Positions 8,271-15,468 of a stretch of 30,976 nucleotides of DNA are shown in pieces. How positions within the stretch are numbered: the first letter of the stretch is position 1; each line of letters begins with the position of its first letter. The stretch is from NCBI GenBank assembly GCA_035299585.1, contig DATGWF010000067.1:1-30976 (forward strand), given 5' to 3'. The notes beneath the pieces are model-generated. The model was given only the letters and a program-made list of their open reading frames with translations, had not been told where the DNA came from and made no database searches. This DNA is from DATGWF01 sp035299585 (GTDB lineage: Bacteria; Actinomycetota; Actinomycetes; Actinomycetales; Microbacteriaceae). The position numbers and the translations under genes were made by a program.

Positions 8271-8459
8271 ATGACTGAAGCACACGCACCGGAACCCAGC
8301 GAAGACGAGTTCGAGCTCGACGATGACGCTCTCGCTCTTGCGGCCGGCGGCATCATTCTGTCGTCGAACCCCTCCCAAACATTGAACTCCACGTCTGGTT
8401 ACGCCGTAAATTCGACAATCTATTTTCAGGCGACGATCCCGGGCGCAGACGTCACCTAG
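8271..8459 (+). CDS. RiPP-like precursor peptide 1 with double-Gly leader
   Basis: A 62-aa peptide. The acidic leader (residues 1-27) ends in FELDDDALALAAGG, a double-glycine type signal as cut by C39 peptidases. The predicted core (28-62) has no Cys, Lys or Arg and is rich in Ser, Thr and Asn, with two NST sequons (core residues 12-14 and 20-22). Its C-terminal NSTIYFQATIPG is nearly repeated in precursor 2. A C39 ABC transporter and five glycosyltransferase-type genes lie nearby, so an exported glycopeptide is the most economical reading. The biological activity is unknown. The AAGGGAA ribosome-binding site and the repeated upstream leader support the gene. Confidence 0.75.
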   Translation: MTEAHAPEPSEDEFELDDDALALAAGGIILSSNPSQTLNSTSGYAVNSTIYFQATIPGADVT

Positions 8460-8539
8460 GACGTGAGGCTCCCGAAATCGACTTGCGCGAAGCGCTGCGT
8501 GACATCGCCAGCGCCCGGAGCCGAAACCGAGCCCGGTGC

Positions 8540-8605
8540 TACGCTGAATGCACATCCGATTGGATTGGATGTCAGCACTGACTCGCTCGATCAAGGGAAT
8601 GCTCT
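8540..8605 (+). promoter_or_regulatory. Promoter and 5' leader of precursor 2 (copy 2 of the duplicated segment)
   Basis: The -10-like TACGCT at 8540-8545 and the ribosome-binding site in ATCAAGGGAA match the segment before precursor 1, with the same 66-nt distance to the ATG. The rest of the 146-nt gap after precursor 1 shows no terminator hairpin. Confidence 0.55.
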
Positions 8606-8803
8606 ATGACGGAATCCCACGTACCCGAACCCAACGACGACGAACTCGACGTCGATGACGACGCCCTCGAGCTCGCGGCTGGTGGGATCCTCCTGATGAA
8701 CTCCCCCACGCAAACCCCTCCGCAATACACCGGCAAGACGCCGAATTACAGCTACAACTCGACGATTTACTTCCAAGTGACGAACCCGGGTAGCGTCACG
8801 TAA
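8606..8803 (+). CDS. RiPP-like precursor peptide 2 with double-Gly leader
   Basis: A 65-aa paralogue of precursor 1. The first 27 residues align without gaps (MTESHVPEP..., ending VDDDALELAAGG). The 38-residue core contains one NST sequon in YNSTIYFQVTNPG, and it ends in VT like precursor 1. It is Cys-free and rich in Pro, Tyr, Thr and Asn. The core middle diverges from precursor 1 (QTPPQYTGKTPNYSY), the usual pattern of a conserved leader with a diversified product. It probably forms an operon with precursor 3 and the following glycosyltransferase gene; the gap to precursor 3 is 45 nt. Confidence 0.75.
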   Translation: MTESHVPEPNDDELDVDDDALELAAGGILLMNSPTQTPPQYTGKTPNYSYNSTIYFQVTNPGSVT

Positions 8804-8848
8804 CCCGGCGCCACTCCCGACCCGAAACACATGGATGAATGGAACATC

Positions 8849-9025
8849 ATGAACGAAAACACCGCACCTGACGCTCCCGAGGACGTCGAAACCGGACCCG
8901 CAGATAACGAGATTGAGTTAACCGACGAGGCGCTCGAGCTCGCGAGCGGCGGGGCTGTCGGCGACATCAATTCAACCGAAATCGTATTTGCCTCAACGTT
9001 CATACCGTTCGACTCGTCATTCTGA
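8849..9025 (+). CDS. RiPP-like precursor peptide 3 with double-Gly leader
   Basis: A 58-aa peptide when started at the ATG at 8849; the frame is open from an ATG at 8831, but 8849 has the better ribosome-binding site (AATGGAA) and an N-terminus like the other precursors. The leader ends at residue 35 in ELTDEALELASGG. The 23-residue core is Cys-free with one NST sequon (INSTEIVFAST) and ends in PFDSSF. Its stop overlaps the next ATG (TGATG), so it is translationally coupled to a glycosyltransferase. This is the tightest link in the cluster between a precursor and a modifying enzyme. Confidence 0.72.
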   Translation: MNENTAPDAPEDVETGPADNEIELTDEALELASGGAVGDINSTEIVFASTFIPFDSSF

Positions 9026-9804
9026 TGCCTGAGCAAACTCCAAACATTCTCATCGGCACGCCCGTTGCGAACGGCGTCGTGACGCACGACTACTTCCAAT
9101 TCATGGTCGTTCTGACGATGCACTTCCAGCGCCTCGGCTGGGGATTCCGTGTCGTGACCCAGCCGGACGGCCTGGTCACCCGGAGTCGAAACGCCTTCGC
9201 GAGCACCGTGGTGCGCAACGAGGAATACACCCACCTGTTGATGTTTGATGCGGATGTCACGGCGTCACCCGAGGGTATCGAGCGCATTATTCGCTCCGGC
9301 AAAGACTTCGTGGGATGCGTCGTGCCGTTCCGCAAGACCCACTGGGATCGTGTCGAGGACGCCCTGAGCGCGCTTCCGGACGTCACCATCGACGATGTGC
9401 GTGCGGTCGCCAACGGCTACGCCTACTGGCCCGAAAAGGGCGCACGACCAGTGGACGGATTCATCGAAGCGCACGCAATTGGTTCGGCAATCATGCTGAT
9501 TTCGCGGGAAGCACTCGTCGCCATCAGTGAGAGCGAGCTGGTCGACTTTGCAACGGCGGGTTTGCCGGCTTCGGATGGCGAACACAGTGGCTGGACCTTC
9601 TTCGACCCGTACGTCGATGAAAACGGCGTGTACCTGTCCGAGGATTACGCACTGTGCGATCGATGGCGGAAGCTCGGCGGCGCGATCTGGGCGGATCTTG
9701 AAACTACGACCCGCCACATCGGCCCGGTCGTGGTCGAGGGCGACATCGCCCAGAGCATTACGACAGCAACCCGATTGGTTCGCGCGCGCAAGCAAGCGTC
9801 GTAG
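9025..9804 (+). CDS. GT-A-type glycosyltransferase coupled to precursor 3
   Basis: A 259-aa soluble protein with a GT-A nucleotide-sugar transferase layout. The N-terminus NILIGTPVANGVVTHDYF is followed by VTRSRNAFAS, then the DxD-type metal/nucleotide motif Asp75-Ala-Asp77 in LLMFDADVTAS, and a C-terminal part with YLSEDYALCDRWRKLGG and TTRHIGP. No membrane segment is seen. The sugar donor and acceptor are not determined. Its start overlaps the precursor 3 stop, which points to the precursor core as acceptor. The same fold, with a damaged DxD, recurs in the PqqD-fusion protein at 16244-17275. Confidence 0.72.
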   Translation: MPEQTPNILIGTPVANGVVTHDYFQFMVVLTMHFQRLGWGFRVVTQPDGLVTRSRNAFASTVVRNEEYTHLLMFDADVTASPEGIERIIRSGKDFVGCVVPFRKTHWDRVEDALSALPDVTIDDVRAVANGYAYWPEKGARPVDGFIEAHAIGSAIMLISREALVAISESELVDFATAGLPASDGEHSGWTFFDPYVDENGVYLSEDYALCDRWRKLGGAIWADLETTTRHIGPVVVEGDIAQSITTATRLVRARKQAS

Positions 9805-9862
9805 TCCGGCAGACGAACAGCGACATCTCGTTAGGGTGTGGCGAACTATTATTGAATTGAAT

Positions 9863-9868
9863 TAGCAT
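9863..9868 (+). promoter_or_regulatory. Predicted -10 (TAGCAT) for leaderless precursor 4
   Basis: TAGCAT ends exactly 6 nt before the ATG at 9875, as in other leaderless genes of this window. An alternative -10, TATTAT at 9847-9852, would give a leader of about 16 nt. No ribosome-binding site is visible, which favours the leaderless option. The surrounding 30 nt are unusually A/T-rich for this genome. Confidence 0.45.
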
Positions 9869-9874
9869 GTTTGC

Positions 9875-10186
9875 ATGACTGATTCACCAAACGATGAATT
9901 TGAGCTTGACGACGACGCCCTCGAAATGGCGTCGGGCGGCGACGGTATTTCGACGAGTGGGCTCGACTGGTCTTATCACAGTGTCATCCACTCGGGAGAC
10001 GACAACAGATACATCGCCAAGACGAAGCTCAGCAACGATGTGATCAACACCGGTGGCGACAACCTCATCTATTCGATTCAAGCCGTGGATTTGGTTAGCA
10101 ACTTCAGTACCCATCACCTCGACGCGACCCAAAGTGGCGTGAATCTGGCTGGTCACACCGGCGTCGACAACGTCATCGGCATTTAG
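9875..10186 (+). CDS. RiPP-like precursor peptide 4, long repeat-containing core
   Basis: A 103-aa protein with the shared leader signature FELDDDALEMASGG ending at residue 22 and an 81-residue core, two to three times longer than in the other precursors. The core is Cys-free, has one N-X-S sequon in SNFSTHH, and repeats a short motif three times: HSGDDN (39-44), NTGGDN (58-63) and HTGVDN (94-99). It may be a different kind of product (a larger secreted protein or accessory) sent through the same exporter. It has its own promoter and is followed by a strong terminator. Confidence 0.7.
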   Translation: MTDSPNDEFELDDDALEMASGGDGISTSGLDWSYHSVIHSGDDNRYIAKTKLSNDVINTGGDNLIYSIQAVDLVSNFSTHHLDATQSGVNLAGHTGVDNVIGI

Positions 10187-10197
10187 CGAAAGCAAAG

Positions 10198-10226
10198 TGG
10201 GCCCCGACATCATTTGTCGGGGCCCA
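10198..10226. terminator. Strong bidirectional terminator hairpin
   Basis: A perfect 12-bp stem (TGGGCCCCGACA with TGTCGGGGCCCA) around a 5-nt loop at 10210-10214, placed between convergent precursor 4 and the ABC transporter operon. There is no long T tract on either side. Confidence 0.8.
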
Positions 10227-10263
10227 TTCTCATTCCGCCGTCTCTGCGCCGGCACTGCTGCGT

Positions 10264-12402
10264 TTAGGCGATCTGCCTGGACGCGAGTCGGTGGAACAAC
10301 CCGCCGAGCGCCATGAGTTCCTCGTAGGTTCCGACCTCCGCGACCACACCCTTGTCCAACACAATGATCTGGTCGGCGTCCCGAATCGTCGACAGACGAT
10401 GAGCCACCACAATGCGGGTCGCGCCAATCTGGCTCACCGACTCCGACACCATCTGCTGGGTGCGATTGTCGAGCGCACTCGTCGCCTCGTCGAGGATGAG
10501 CAGCCGCGGCTCGCGGGCGAGCGCCCGGGCAATCATGAGGCGCTGCTTCTGGCCGCCAGAGAACGACCCTGCACCGTCGCTCACGACCGTCTGCATGCCC
10601 ATCGGCATCTCGATAATGTCTTGAGCGACGCCCGCACGCTGGGCTGCAATCCAGGCTTCGCGCTCCCCCAGCCCGGGCGCCGAAGCGAGGATGTTGTCTT
10701 GGATGGTGCCCGGGATGAGAGCAGATTCTTGCGGCACAACGCCCATTTGTTCAACGACGGCGCTCCGGTCGAGTGAGCTGAGTGCCTGCCCGTCGAACAA
10801 AACCGTCCCCGAGTCGGGAACTTCAAGGCCGAGGAGGAGCCTGATGATGGTCGACTTGCCTGAGCCACTCGCTCCAACGATTGCCGTCATCGAACCCGGT
10901 TGCACCGAGAACGACACGTCCTTCAGGACGGGCTGGTCCGGGTCGTAGCCGAAGGTGACATTCTCGAAGGCGAGTTTGCCGCTGAGTTCACCCGGATCAC
11001 CGCCGGCGTCGCCAAGCGATTCCGGGACGGCATCAAGCACGGGCTTGATAGCCGTCAGCCGCGGCCATGTCGAGACGATGCTGATGATAAGCGGCAAAAA
11101 GCCGGTGATTGCCGCCGCAGCCTGAGCGGCCGCCGATGTCGCGGTGGTGAACTCGCCGATCGAGAGCGACGTGAGCCCCGAAGACACCGTAGTGACAAGC
11201 ATGATTGGCACCAACGAACTCGGCAGACCGGAGACAATGCCGAGGATGAGGTTGGTTTGGGAAAGCTCACGCATGGCGAAGTGCATGCGCGCGAAGCGAT
11301 AGCCCCAACGGGCAAACATTCGCCCCTCTGCGCCGGCGGTGCGGATTTTGGCGACGCCCATCAGCATGGAGAAGGTCAAACCGGAGAGTTCGATGCCGGT
11401 TTCGGTCTGCAGTTTCGCCGAGGCGAACAGGCGCGGCAACAGGGCGGCGCCAATCAGCAGGGACACGATCGCCAAACCAATCACGGCAATCGCGAGCGTC
11501 GGGCTGAGCGAGCTCATTACGCTGATGCCACCGACGAGCATGCCAAACGCTCCGATGAGGGCCGGGATGCTGCCACCGACGATGCTTTGGAACGCGCCGA
11601 CACCGCCGATGCGATCGCCGAGCTCACCGGGCACGTTTTCGCGATGGAACGATGCCGGAAGTCGGAACACCCTCTCATATACGGCCTCGGTCAAGCGAAG
11701 ACCGAACCGCTGAGCGAACCTCGTTATCACCATGCCCTGGATGGTCGATAGCACGATGGCTCCCGCTGATACCAGCACGAGGATGACGGTCAGCACGGCG
11801 ATGCTGCTCGCTTCTTTCGCTGGTACGAGCTCACCAATGATGAGACCACTCAGGATGGGGTTCACCATGCCGACGACAATGCTCACGAGTGTCAACGCGA
11901 CCATCGTGGCAATGTCGCGAAGCGAACCGCGCGCCCAGCCGAGTCGCGCCAGTGCCCACATGGTGGTGGCACCGTCTTGCAACGAAGGAATGAGCGCCCA
12001 GGCCTCTGCGTCGATTCGCGACGCAACCTCGGCTGTGACGCGGATGGGGCGTCCCGCTGTGGGATGCAGTTTGGCGTGGGTGCCGTGAGCCGTCACCGCC
12101 AACCACTCCCCCGCGTAGTTGACGACAAGCGCCTCTGTGGAAGCACGGAACCAATTCGGGTCACGCGAGAGGTCGATCTTGCGAGCGGCGAGGCCCAGTG
12201 CGCGAATCGCTCGCTCTGGATTCGCGGGACGGGCGCGCAGAGTTGGCGCAATTCGCGTCTTCGGAACGGTGATGCGTTCCGCCTCAGCGCACGTCAGCAC
12301 CGCATTGACGAGCTGGTTGGGGGTCGGTTCGTGGGCGGCAATACGGCCACCCTCGACGGCGGCCCGCATCGCGAGACGGGCGGATGTCGTGACGTCGCTC
12401 AC
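10264..12402 (-). CDS. NHLM-type ABC transporter, ATP-binding/permease protein without peptidase
   Basis: A 712-aa half-transporter. An N-terminal soluble domain of about 150 residues, without C39 catalytic residues, fits the non-peptidase subunit of NHLM bacteriocin exporters. Six-helix membrane segments follow from about residue 160 to 450. The nucleotide-binding domain has Walker A GASGSGKST (510-518), signature FSGGQ (614-618), Walker B LLILDE and H-loop His668. It is expected to pair with the C39 transporter encoded just upstream. Its GTG start overlaps that gene's stop by 4 nt (GTGA), consistent with a heterodimer made at a fixed ratio. Confidence 0.88.
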   Translation of the reverse strand: MSDVTTSARLAMRAAVEGGRIAAHEPTPNQLVNAVLTCAEAERITVPKTRIAPTLRARPANPERAIRALGLAARKIDLSRDPNWFRASTEALVVNYAGEWLAVTAHGTHAKLHPTAGRPIRVTAEVASRIDAEAWALIPSLQDGATTMWALARLGWARGSLRDIATMVALTLVSIVVGMVNPILSGLIIGELVPAKEASSIAVLTVILVLVSAGAIVLSTIQGMVITRFAQRFGLRLTEAVYERVFRLPASFHRENVPGELGDRIGGVGAFQSIVGGSIPALIGAFGMLVGGISVMSSLSPTLAIAVIGLAIVSLLIGAALLPRLFASAKLQTETGIELSGLTFSMLMGVAKIRTAGAEGRMFARWGYRFARMHFAMRELSQTNLILGIVSGLPSSLVPIMLVTTVSSGLTSLSIGEFTTATSAAAQAAAAITGFLPLIISIVSTWPRLTAIKPVLDAVPESLGDAGGDPGELSGKLAFENVTFGYDPDQPVLKDVSFSVQPGSMTAIVGASGSGKSTIIRLLLGLEVPDSGTVLFDGQALSSLDRSAVVEQMGVVPQESALIPGTIQDNILASAPGLGEREAWIAAQRAGVAQDIIEMPMGMQTVVSDGAGSFSGGQKQRLMIARALAREPRLLILDEATSALDNRTQQMVSESVSQIGATRIVVAHRLSTIRDADQIIVLDKGVVAEVGTYEELMALGGLFHRLASRQIA

Positions 12403-14609
12403 TCGGATCCCACCAATGCGGCGTAGTGGCCGTTGAGGGCCATGAGTTCGGTGTGGGTTCCGCGTTCAACGACGGCGCCCTGGTGCATGACGATAATCTC
12501 ATCGCAATCGCGCACGGTCGAGAGACGGTGCGCGATGATGAGCAGGCCACAGCCGGACGCCATCAAGGCATTCATCACGTCTTCCTCAATGACCGGGTCA
12601 AGCGCACTCGTTGCCTCGTCGAGAACGACGATGCCGGGCTTGCGGAGCATGACGCGGGCAATTTCGAGCCGCTGACGTTGCCCACCCGACATGTTGCGGC
12701 CGCCATCGGAGAGCACGGTGTCGTAGCCGTCCGGCCGGGATTCGATGTCCTCAGCGATCGCGGCCGCCTGAGCGGCATCGCGGACGTCGTGCACGGACAC
12801 CAGGTCATCAAACAGGGTGATGTTGTCGCGGATGGTCCCGGCAAACAACACAACCTCTTGCTCGACGTAGCCGAGAGACTGCGATCGGAGGGCGACATCG
12901 ATTTCACCCACGGGAACGCCATTGAGAAGCACCTCGCCGTTTGTCGGCGCGAGAAGCCCGACAGCGAGCTTGGCCGCGGTCGACTTGCCACTTCCCGACG
13001 CACCCACAAGCGCAACTCGACGGCCGGGCTCAAGCCGGAAGGACAGCGAATCAACGCTGTTCTTGGCCGTCGGAGAGTACTTGAACGACACATCCCGCAG
13101 TTCGAGAGATCCGGTTCCGTCCGGGGTCGCCGTTCCGACCTCGTCGATGGGTTGTTGCAGCAGGTCGTCCAGGCGAATAATCCACGACCGAGCTTGCTGC
13201 AGCGTGTCAATCGCCCCCGACCAGAGACCGATGGGCCGCATGAAAATGGGCGTGAGTGCCATGACCGCGATGTACGCACCGACGCTCAGCTGACCGCTCT
13301 CAACCAGGAGGCCACCGCCACCCAGGATGAGTGCGCTCGCACTCGCACCGACGAGACCCGGCAAGAGTCCGAGCAACGCCGAAGCCTGGTGGAGGTCGTT
13401 GCCGCGCGAGGTCACCCGAGCGAGGTGGCCGAGGGTCGTGCGGAGCGCGAGCGCCTCACCACCGGTCGCCTTAATGGTCTCGATTGACCGCAACGAGTAC
13501 CCGAGCGATCCGGCTGAGGCCGCACTGTCTTGACTCATGCGAGCAGCGAGCGTCCCGCGCCGACGTTGCACGCCGCGGACAGTCAAAATGACACCAGCGG
13601 AGGCCGCAAGCGCGACAAGTGCCAGCTGCCAGGAGAACGAGAACAACGCAAAGCCGACAGCGACGGATGTCACGAGGCCGACAGATGCCGGAATGATTAC
13701 GCTCGAAACGATGCCGGACACGGCGTCGACGAGACCCAACCGAGAGGCGATCTCGCCCGGATAGCGCTGGGCGTAGAACGAGATCGGAAGCCTGAGCGCC
13801 CGTTCGACCAGGATTTGGGCTTCACGTGCGGTCATCGCTTGAGTGAGCCTTCGAGACACGATGCTCTGCCAGACCCCGAGAAGCATGCTCATGCCCAGGC
13901 TCACCGTCATGATGAGCAACGCGATCCCGATCCATTCGCGCAGACCGTTCAAGAGGAACTGTTGCACGAAGGCTTGGAGGGCGAGCGGCCCGAGGAGTGC
14001 GGGGACCGCCGAGACGAGACCGCCGACAAACAGGAACGCGAGCGCTCGATACATGCCCTGCAGGCGCCAGCGAAGTGAGACGAAGGGATTGTTCGGTGAT
14101 TGACCTCCCTTGTGAAATTCGGAGGTCGGGGCGAATCGAAGAATGAGGCCGGTGAACTGCTTGTCCGCAACCGACCAGGGAACGAGCCCGCGCCCTGCGG
14201 CCGGGTCGTTGACGAACAGGCCGTCCTTCGAGACGCCCTCAATCACGAGGAAGTGTGCGAAGTTCCAGTAGGCAATCAGCGGGAAGGACTGCTTTGGCAG
14301 TGCAGAGAGTGCGACGCTGACACCCTTTGCTTCGAGTCCGTATTGTCGGGCCGCCACGGCGACGTTCTTGGCATTCACACCGTCACGCGACACGCCACAC
14401 ACCACGCGAAGGTTTTCGAGGGTTTCCCAACGGCCGTAGTGGGCGAGAATCATGGCGAGCGAGGCTGCACCACACTCGGTCACTTCCATCTGCAGGACCG
14501 TCGGAACCGCGGTCCGCTTCTTCCGCAGTTTCGCCGCAAACGAGAAGTCGCCGGTCTCACCCTCGTGGCTCACGGGCGTTTCCGGAGCCACCGATGTGTC
14601 AGTTGTCAA
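12399..14609 (-). CDS. NHLM-type ABC transporter with N-terminal C39 leader peptidase
   Basis: A 736-aa peptidase-containing ABC transporter that cuts double-Gly leaders and exports the peptide. The C39 domain is intact: Gln40 and Cys46 in LQMEVTECGAAS, His119 in NFAHFLVIEG and Asp135 in VNDPAAGRG. Membrane helices span roughly 185-460. The nucleotide-binding domain has Walker A (536-544), signature MSGGQ (640-644), Walker B VVLDE and H-loop His694. Translation appears to start at TTG (14609) after GAGGAGAGGG; no ATG or GTG fits better. The four precursors with Gly-Gly leaders are its obvious substrates. It is divergent from the secretion protein gene, 58 nt away. Confidence 0.93.
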   Translation of the reverse strand: MTTDTSVAPETPVSHEGETGDFSFAAKLRKKRTAVPTVLQMEVTECGAASLAMILAHYGRWETLENLRVVCGVSRDGVNAKNVAVAARQYGLEAKGVSVALSALPKQSFPLIAYWNFAHFLVIEGVSKDGLFVNDPAAGRGLVPWSVADKQFTGLILRFAPTSEFHKGGQSPNNPFVSLRWRLQGMYRALAFLFVGGLVSAVPALLGPLALQAFVQQFLLNGLREWIGIALLIMTVSLGMSMLLGVWQSIVSRRLTQAMTAREAQILVERALRLPISFYAQRYPGEIASRLGLVDAVSGIVSSVIIPASVGLVTSVAVGFALFSFSWQLALVALAASAGVILTVRGVQRRRGTLAARMSQDSAASAGSLGYSLRSIETIKATGGEALALRTTLGHLARVTSRGNDLHQASALLGLLPGLVGASASALILGGGGLLVESGQLSVGAYIAVMALTPIFMRPIGLWSGAIDTLQQARSWIIRLDDLLQQPIDEVGTATPDGTGSLELRDVSFKYSPTAKNSVDSLSFRLEPGRRVALVGASGSGKSTAAKLAVGLLAPTNGEVLLNGVPVGEIDVALRSQSLGYVEQEVVLFAGTIRDNITLFDDLVSVHDVRDAAQAAAIAEDIESRPDGYDTVLSDGGRNMSGGQRQRLEIARVMLRKPGIVVLDEATSALDPVIEEDVMNALMASGCGLLIIAHRLSTVRDCDEIIVMHQGAVVERGTHTELMALNGHYAALVGSE

Positions 14610-14655
14610 CGCGTGACCCTCTCCTCGGTTGTGCTGGTTCGACGATATCAGTCGC

Positions 14656-14661
14656 TAGAAT
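14656..14661 (+). promoter_or_regulatory. Predicted -10 (TAGAAT) of leaderless secretion-protein gene
   Basis: TAGAAT lies 6 nt before the GTG start at 14668 in the 58-bp gap between divergent exporter genes. No ribosome-binding site is present, so the transcript is probably leaderless. Confidence 0.5.
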
Positions 14662-14667
14662 TCAATA

Positions 14668-15468
14668 GTGTTCAGAAGTCGCGCCGTCGCCAAAGATCCC
14701 GTCACCGACCTGGATCGCCCGTTTCGACTGATCACGGCACCCGCCCAATTCGGCCTCGCTCTCGCCGTCATCGCGGCGGTATGCGGCCTGCTCTGGCTCT
14801 TCGGCGGGCAGATCGCCATCAAGACTCCCGGCTCGGGTCTCATCGTGAACCCGCCCGGCAACGTGTCGGTGTTTGCGCCCGTCAGTGGCACGCTCGATGA
14901 CTCGCTCGTCCCCGCCGGAACCGAGGTGAGCGCTGGCGACATCCTCGCGACCATCGCCACGCTTGACGGCCAGGACATCTCCGTCAGGAGCCCCATCGAC
15001 GGAACAGTCGTGTCGCTTTCGACCGCGCTCTGGGCCCAAGTGATTGCCGGCGCCCCACTCATCACCATCGCCCCGAACACGTCGCCGATGATTGGCGTGC
15101 TCTTCGTACCGGTCGTCTCGATGGCGGACGTCCAAGAGGGCTTGCGGGTCGAGTTCACGCCCGCCACGGCCGACCCAGCACGGGATGGATTCATCATCGG
15201 CGAGGTGGCGAGCGTCGACCCGCTCCCGGCAACCATGGAACGACTGCAGCTCACCTTCGGCGACGACGGACTCATTCAGGAGATTCTCGCCCAGGGTCCG
15301 GTACAAGAGGTGGTTGTCCGCTTCGCGGAGGACCCGAAGGGTGTCCTCGGTTTGAAGTGGTCTGGCCCCGGCCCGGAGGACGGCTGGGACATCGAGAGCG
15401 GAACCGCCGCAAGCGCAAAGATTGTCCTGCGCAACCAGACGCCGTGGCAGGCGTTTACGCACAATTAG
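14668..15468 (+). CDS. NHLM-type secretion protein (HlyD-like membrane-fusion subunit)
   Basis: A 266-aa protein with a short cytoplasmic N-terminus, one membrane segment (about 27-46) and an extracytoplasmic barrel-sandwich part built from two lipoyl-like halves (FAPVSGTLDD near 69-78 and VRSPIDGTVVSL near 106-117). It lacks the long coiled-coil hairpin of Gram-negative HlyD, which fits a Gram-positive-type envelope and the short secretion proteins of NHLM bacteriocin clusters. It presumably assists the two ABC subunits. Its 3' end overlaps the convergent GT2 gene tail to tail by 4 nt (TTAG). Confidence 0.85.
   Translation: MFRSRAVAKDPVTDLDRPFRLITAPAQFGLALAVIAAVCGLLWLFGGQIAIKTPGSGLIVNPPGNVSVFAPVSGTLDDSLVPAGTEVSAGDILATIATLDGQDISVRSPIDGTVVSLSTALWAQVIAGAPLITIAPNTSPMIGVLFVPVVSMADVQEGLRVEFTPATADPARDGFIIGEVASVDPLPATMERLQLTFGDDGLIQEILAQGPVQEVVVRFAEDPKGVLGLKWSGPGPEDGWDIESGTAASAKIVLRNQTPWQAFTHN

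Noticed and set aside
8831..9025. Earlier ATG start for precursor 3
   Set aside because: The ATG at 8849 has a better ribosome-binding site and gives an N-terminus like the other precursors.
8271..10186. Precursors as lanthipeptides, sactipeptides or S-linked glycocins
   Set aside because: No core contains a Cys residue, and no matching maturase is encoded in the window.
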